A stretch of 8,778 nt of DNA from positions 1 to 8,778 of the forward strand of contig DMOG01000017.1 of assembly GCA_003453595.1 (NCBI GenBank), in the 5' to 3' direction. The notes beneath the pieces were generated by a model. That model worked only from the letters and a program-made list of their open reading frames with translations, searched no databases and was not told where the DNA came from. Each line of letters starts with the position of its first letter. Within the stretch, counting starts at the first letter, position 1. The DNA comes from Candidatus Uhrbacteria bacterium (GTDB lineage: Bacteria; Patescibacteriota; Patescibacteriia; UBA9934). Of the stretch, positions 6,949-8,778 are shown in pieces. The translations under genes and the position numbers were made by a program.

Positions 6949-7863
6949 TTAGAGTTTTGGAATTGTTTCCATGACAGCTTCGAGTTCTCCTGGTAGGACA
7001 GCTTCAAAAGTCATTAAAGTTCCATTTGGTAATGTAATGGCCAGCTCTCTGGCATGCAAAAATATGCGTCCAATATCCATCAATTTTTGATTTCTTTGTT
7101 TGTATAGCGGATCTCCAACCACAGGGTGGCCAATAGCAAATAGGTGAGTGCGGATTTGGTGAGTTCGGCCAGTGTCAATTTTAATATCCAGAAGCGCATG
7201 ATGAGGGAATTGATTCAAAACAGTGTAATGCGTTAGTGATGCTCGTCCACCTTGCGAGGCTGGTTTGGCAGCCATGCGTCCAGTTGACTTTGAGCGCTCA
7301 ATTGAAAGATCAATTTTTCCCTGTTTCTTTTCCATTGTTCCATGCACTAGGGTTGTATACATTTTTTGTGCATGCCTTTCTTTGAACTGTTCTTTTAAGT
7401 GTTCAAAAGCTTTTTGATTTTTTGCCACAATAATAATTCCAGAAACCATTTTGTCGAGTCGATGCACGATTCCACCTCTAATCGGACTATCGCCAATTTT
7501 TTCAAATTTTTTTATTCTTTTTTTGAGAAGATCAAACAAGGTGGTTTCGGCACTTGTGTCTGTGGGGTGAACCAAGAGTCCGGCTGGTTTGTTTACCACC
7601 AACACATCATCATCTTCGTAAATAACATCTAGATCGATATTTTTTTCAATTACTTTTGGTTTGACTGGATGGGTAAGTACTGGGTCATAAGTTACAGAGT
7701 CCTGATCTGTGATTAAGGTATTGTTAATAACTTTCTTATCATTAACCAAGACTAGGCCATTTTTTACTGCTTTTTGGACATTTGCACGGCTAACCTGCAA
7801 AACCTCTGCTAAGACGCTATCTAGTCGCTTTGGTTCTGTGTTTTTGATTTTAATTTTTTTCAT
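6949..7863 (-). CDS. rluD: RluA/RluD-family 23S rRNA pseudouridine synthase
   Basis: Isomerises uridine to pseudouridine in RNA, most likely 23S rRNA; the exact target site cannot be read from sequence. At 304 aa it has family length. The N-terminal S4 RNA-binding domain covers about 1-60 (RLDSVLAEVLQVSRANVQK, then GLVLVNDKKV). It is followed by VIYEDDDVLVVNKPAGLLVHP (80-100), the catalytic motif GGIVHRLDKMVSG (130-142) with nucleophile Asp137 intact, and TGRTHQIRTHL (231-241), HPVVGDPLY (246-254) and FLHARELAI (268-276). The usual T of HRLDxxTSG is V, a mild variant. No Shine-Dalgarno; the predicted promoter places the transcription start at the ATG, suggesting a leaderless mRNA. Cmk follows after the palindrome. 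The assignment to RluD rather than RluA/RluC rests on the S4 domain and overall pattern. Confidence 0.92.
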   Translation of the reverse strand: MKKIKIKNTEPKRLDSVLAEVLQVSRANVQKAVKNGLVLVNDKKVINNTLITDQDSVTYDPVLTHPVKPKVIEKNIDLDVIYEDDDVLVVNKPAGLLVHPTDTSAETTLFDLLKKRIKKFEKIGDSPIRGGIVHRLDKMVSGIIIVAKNQKAFEHLKEQFKERHAQKMYTTLVHGTMEKKQGKIDLSIERSKSTGRMAAKPASQGGRASLTHYTVLNQFPHHALLDIKIDTGRTHQIRTHLFAIGHPVVGDPLYKQRNQKLMDIGRIFLHARELAITLPNGTLMTFEAVLPGELEAVMETIPKL

Positions 7864-7869
7864 GAGCAG

Positions 7870-7898
7870 AGTATGGCATGTTTACGCACTTCAATCAA
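7870..7898 (-). promoter_or_regulatory. Predicted rluD promoter (leaderless)
   Basis: Minus strand: TTGATT (7893-7898), a 17-base spacer, CATACT (7870-7875). The -10 ends six bases before the ATG at 7863, so transcription should start at or next to the start codon. Confidence 0.45.
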
Positions 7899-7908
7899 GG
7901 TTATATGA

Positions 7909-7937
7909 TTGACAGAGAGCACAATAAATGCTAATTT
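7909..7937 (+). promoter_or_regulatory. Predicted promoter for the 203-aa gene
   Basis: TTGACA (7909-7914, perfect -35), 17 bases, then TAATTT (7932-7937) preceded by TGC (extended -10, hexamer weak). The -35 boxes of this and the rluD promoter are ten bases apart and face away from each other. The expected start near 7944 gives a leader of about 37 nt. Confidence 0.45.
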
Positions 7938-7952
7938 TCCCCGTCCTGTCAC

Positions 7953-7973
7953 TGTACAGAAATGTACAAGGAG
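7953..7973 (+). promoter_or_regulatory. TGTACA-GAAA-TGTACA hairpin abutting a Shine-Dalgarno
   Basis: TGTACA (7953-7958), GAAA (7959-7962), TGTACA (7963-7968): a 6-bp stem capped by a GNRA tetraloop in RNA, or a two-half-site operator in DNA. The Shine-Dalgarno AAGGAG (7968-7973) shares its first A with the stem and sits seven bases before ATG 7981, which fixes that start. Confidence 0.55.
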
Positions 7974-7980
7974 TTGTCAT

Positions 7981-8592
7981 ATGCTGTCATTTCTTCAGAC
8001 TCTGCAAAAGCCCAGCTCCAAAGCTGAGGTGAAGTGCTCGCAGGTAAGTGGGTTTGTGGGCATGATGCCAGTGTTTAACCGGCTAAATATCAGTGTAGTT
8101 GATAGAGACCCGCAAAACCTGAGATTTTTTCTGGTCAAAACAGATCAGGGGCCTGTTATTCACCTGCGCATTGAAGGCATTAATGGCGCTGGTGTTTTGA
8201 GGGCACTGCGTGATTTGGAAATCATGCGAAAAACGCACAATGATCTGTGGGAGTTCGCAACCCCAGACCACAAGGATGGGGCATTGATGGGCTATAATGC
8301 GCCCATTAGGGTTCCAGCTGCTGGTTGGTCGGCTCGATTTTTCCATACCGGACCAGTGTATTTCCTGGTCAACAGGAATATGCCGGTCTTCTTGGTTAAA
8401 TCGATTGATGTGAGAAGCAGAGAAAAACATTTGGTTGTAGTGATCAGGCAAGGCGAAGGCGGCGCGTGGCTTATGATCCAGCTAGATCCTGCCGTGTTGG
8501 CGTATGTGCTAGTGCGAACAGGTTTCTTGCGTGGATATGACACTTGTTCGCGCGGAATGCGCGTGCGACTGCCTGAGGGGATCAGGCTCTGA
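7981..8592 (+). CDS. Hypothetical protein, 203 aa, unrecognised
   Basis: I do not recognise this protein. The start at 7981 is set by AAGGAG seven bases upstream. The frame is also open to a TTG at 7909, but that codon is inside the predicted -35. There is no signal peptide or clear membrane helix, so it is probably cytoplasmic. The sequence alternates short hydrophobic strands and charged turns (for example NLRFFLVKTDQGPVIHLRIEG, about 42-62, and KHLVVVIRQGEGGAWLMIQL nearer the C-terminus), suggesting a mainly beta or alpha/beta fold. The two segments look loosely alike (strand, GP or GG turn, strand), so an internal duplication is possible but unproven. The C-terminus is basic. Sample lines counted by hand give roughly 45-57% GC against about 43% in uvrA. 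It has its own predicted promoter and terminator, so it is probably monocistronic. Confidence 0.75.
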   Translation: MLSFLQTLQKPSSKAEVKCSQVSGFVGMMPVFNRLNISVVDRDPQNLRFFLVKTDQGPVIHLRIEGINGAGVLRALRDLEIMRKTHNDLWEFATPDHKDGALMGYNAPIRVPAAGWSARFFHTGPVYFLVNRNMPVFLVKSIDVRSREKHLVVVIRQGEGGAWLMIQLDPAVLAYVLVRTGFLRGYDTCSRGMRVRLPEGIRL

Positions 8593-8607
8593 CGCTCCCT
8601 CGTCCCT

Positions 8608-8642
8608 AACGCTCCGTGCACTCACGGAGCGTTGCGTGTTTT
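8608..8642 (+). terminator. Intrinsic terminator after the 203-aa gene
   Basis: A perfect 11-bp stem (8608-8618 with 8623-8633; loop CACT), followed after GCG by TGTTTT. The T-tract is slightly displaced from the stem, so efficiency is uncertain. Confidence 0.75.
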
Positions 8643-8685
8643 ATAAAAATGATATAGTATTTTCTTGCAATTTGAATACAAAAAA

Positions 8686-8762
8686 GGGTCCGTAACTCAG
8701 TTGGTTAGAGTCCCGAGCTTATACCTCGGTTGTCGCTGGTTCGAGTCCAGCCGGACCCACCA
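8686..8762 (+). tRNA. tRNA-Ile (anticodon UAU), CCA encoded
   Basis: A full cloverleaf reads from the sequence: acceptor GGGTCCG (8686-8692) with CGGACCC (8752-8758); D stem ACTC/GAGT with a 9-nt loop containing GG; anticodon stem CCGAG/CTCGG (8713-8717, 8725-8729) with loop CTTATAC, anticodon TAT at 8720-8722; five-base variable loop; T stem GCTGG/CCAGC with TTCGAGT loop; discriminator A; CCA encoded at 8760-8762. UAU reads the isoleucine codon AUA. Most bacteria read AUA with a CAU tRNA modified to lysidine by TilS, so UAU is unusual. The D stem starts with A-U instead of the common G-C. A possible -10 (TATAGT, 8653-8658) lies upstream without a good -35. Confidence 0.95.
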
Positions 8763-8778
8763 TACATAAAATCTCCAG

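Noticed and set aside
6864..7007. Longer cytidylate kinase starting at 7007
   Set aside because: The extension overlaps rluD and is encoded by the palindrome; the family-like sequence begins after 6863.
7909..7980. TTG start at 7909 for the 203-aa gene
   Set aside because: The codon is part of the predicted -35 box and has no Shine-Dalgarno, whereas 7981 has AAGGAG at good spacing.
8083..8621. Minus-strand open frames across the 203-aa gene
   Set aside because: They are antisense to a gene with promoter, Shine-Dalgarno and terminator, and show no recognisable family or start signals.

Overview
The window looks like ordinary chromosome from a Patescibacteria (CPR)-type bacterium of moderate to low GC. 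This is inferred, not proven. The clues are a DGR-type reverse transcriptase, a cysteine-rich secreted protein with a two-helix VirB2/TrbC-like pilin core, an archaeal-style cytidylate kinase, and genes that mostly lack a Shine-Dalgarno sequence (only one of six visible gene starts has a clear one). No phage, IS transposase or CRISPR array is visible.

Layout. (1) Positions 1-1038, + strand: the 3' part of a reverse transcriptase (RT) of the type found in diversity-generating retroelements. Its frame is broken at a run of ten G (911-920), and the conserved C-terminus continues in another frame to 1038. (2) 1062-2603, +: a secreted/membrane Cys-rich protein with a pilin-like core. Its extended -10 overlaps the end of the RT gene and predicts a nearly leaderless mRNA. 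(3) 2604-2775: two GC-rich hairpins, the second a probable terminator, then a possible uvrA promoter. (4) 2776-5643, +: uvrA, with the second zinc finger intact but the first missing half of its cysteines. (5) 5669-5700: a perfect 14-bp hairpin with A and T tracts, a shared terminator for the convergent uvrA and rplS. (6) 5730-6137, -: rplS (ribosomal protein L19), with a near-consensus promoter whose -35 box lies inside the terminator hairpin of the gene upstream. (7) 6270-6863, - (cytidylate kinase) and 6949-7863, - (RluA/RluD-type pseudouridine synthase): a probable two-gene unit separated by a 67-bp element with perfect 27-bp inverted arms, probably a small mobile palindrome. (8) 7864-7980: back-to-back divergent promoters. 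(9) 7981-8592, +: an unrecognised 203-aa protein, GC-richer than its neighbours, with a strong Shine-Dalgarno directly behind a TGTACA-GAAA-TGTACA hairpin, and followed by a terminator. (10) 8686-8762, +: a complete tRNA with anticodon UAU (Ile, reading AUA), with encoded CCA.

Working together: L19, the pseudouridine synthase, the CMP kinase and the tRNA are translation and nucleotide housekeeping, and UvrA is nucleotide excision repair. The accessory part is the left end (RT and pilin-like protein). The most interesting points are the frameshifted DGR-type RT, the rare UAU isoleucine tRNA, the large palindrome between rluD and cmk, and the nested terminator/promoter before rplS. If a wider novel system exists here, it most likely extends left of position 1, where the RT's template repeat and accessory gene would be expected.
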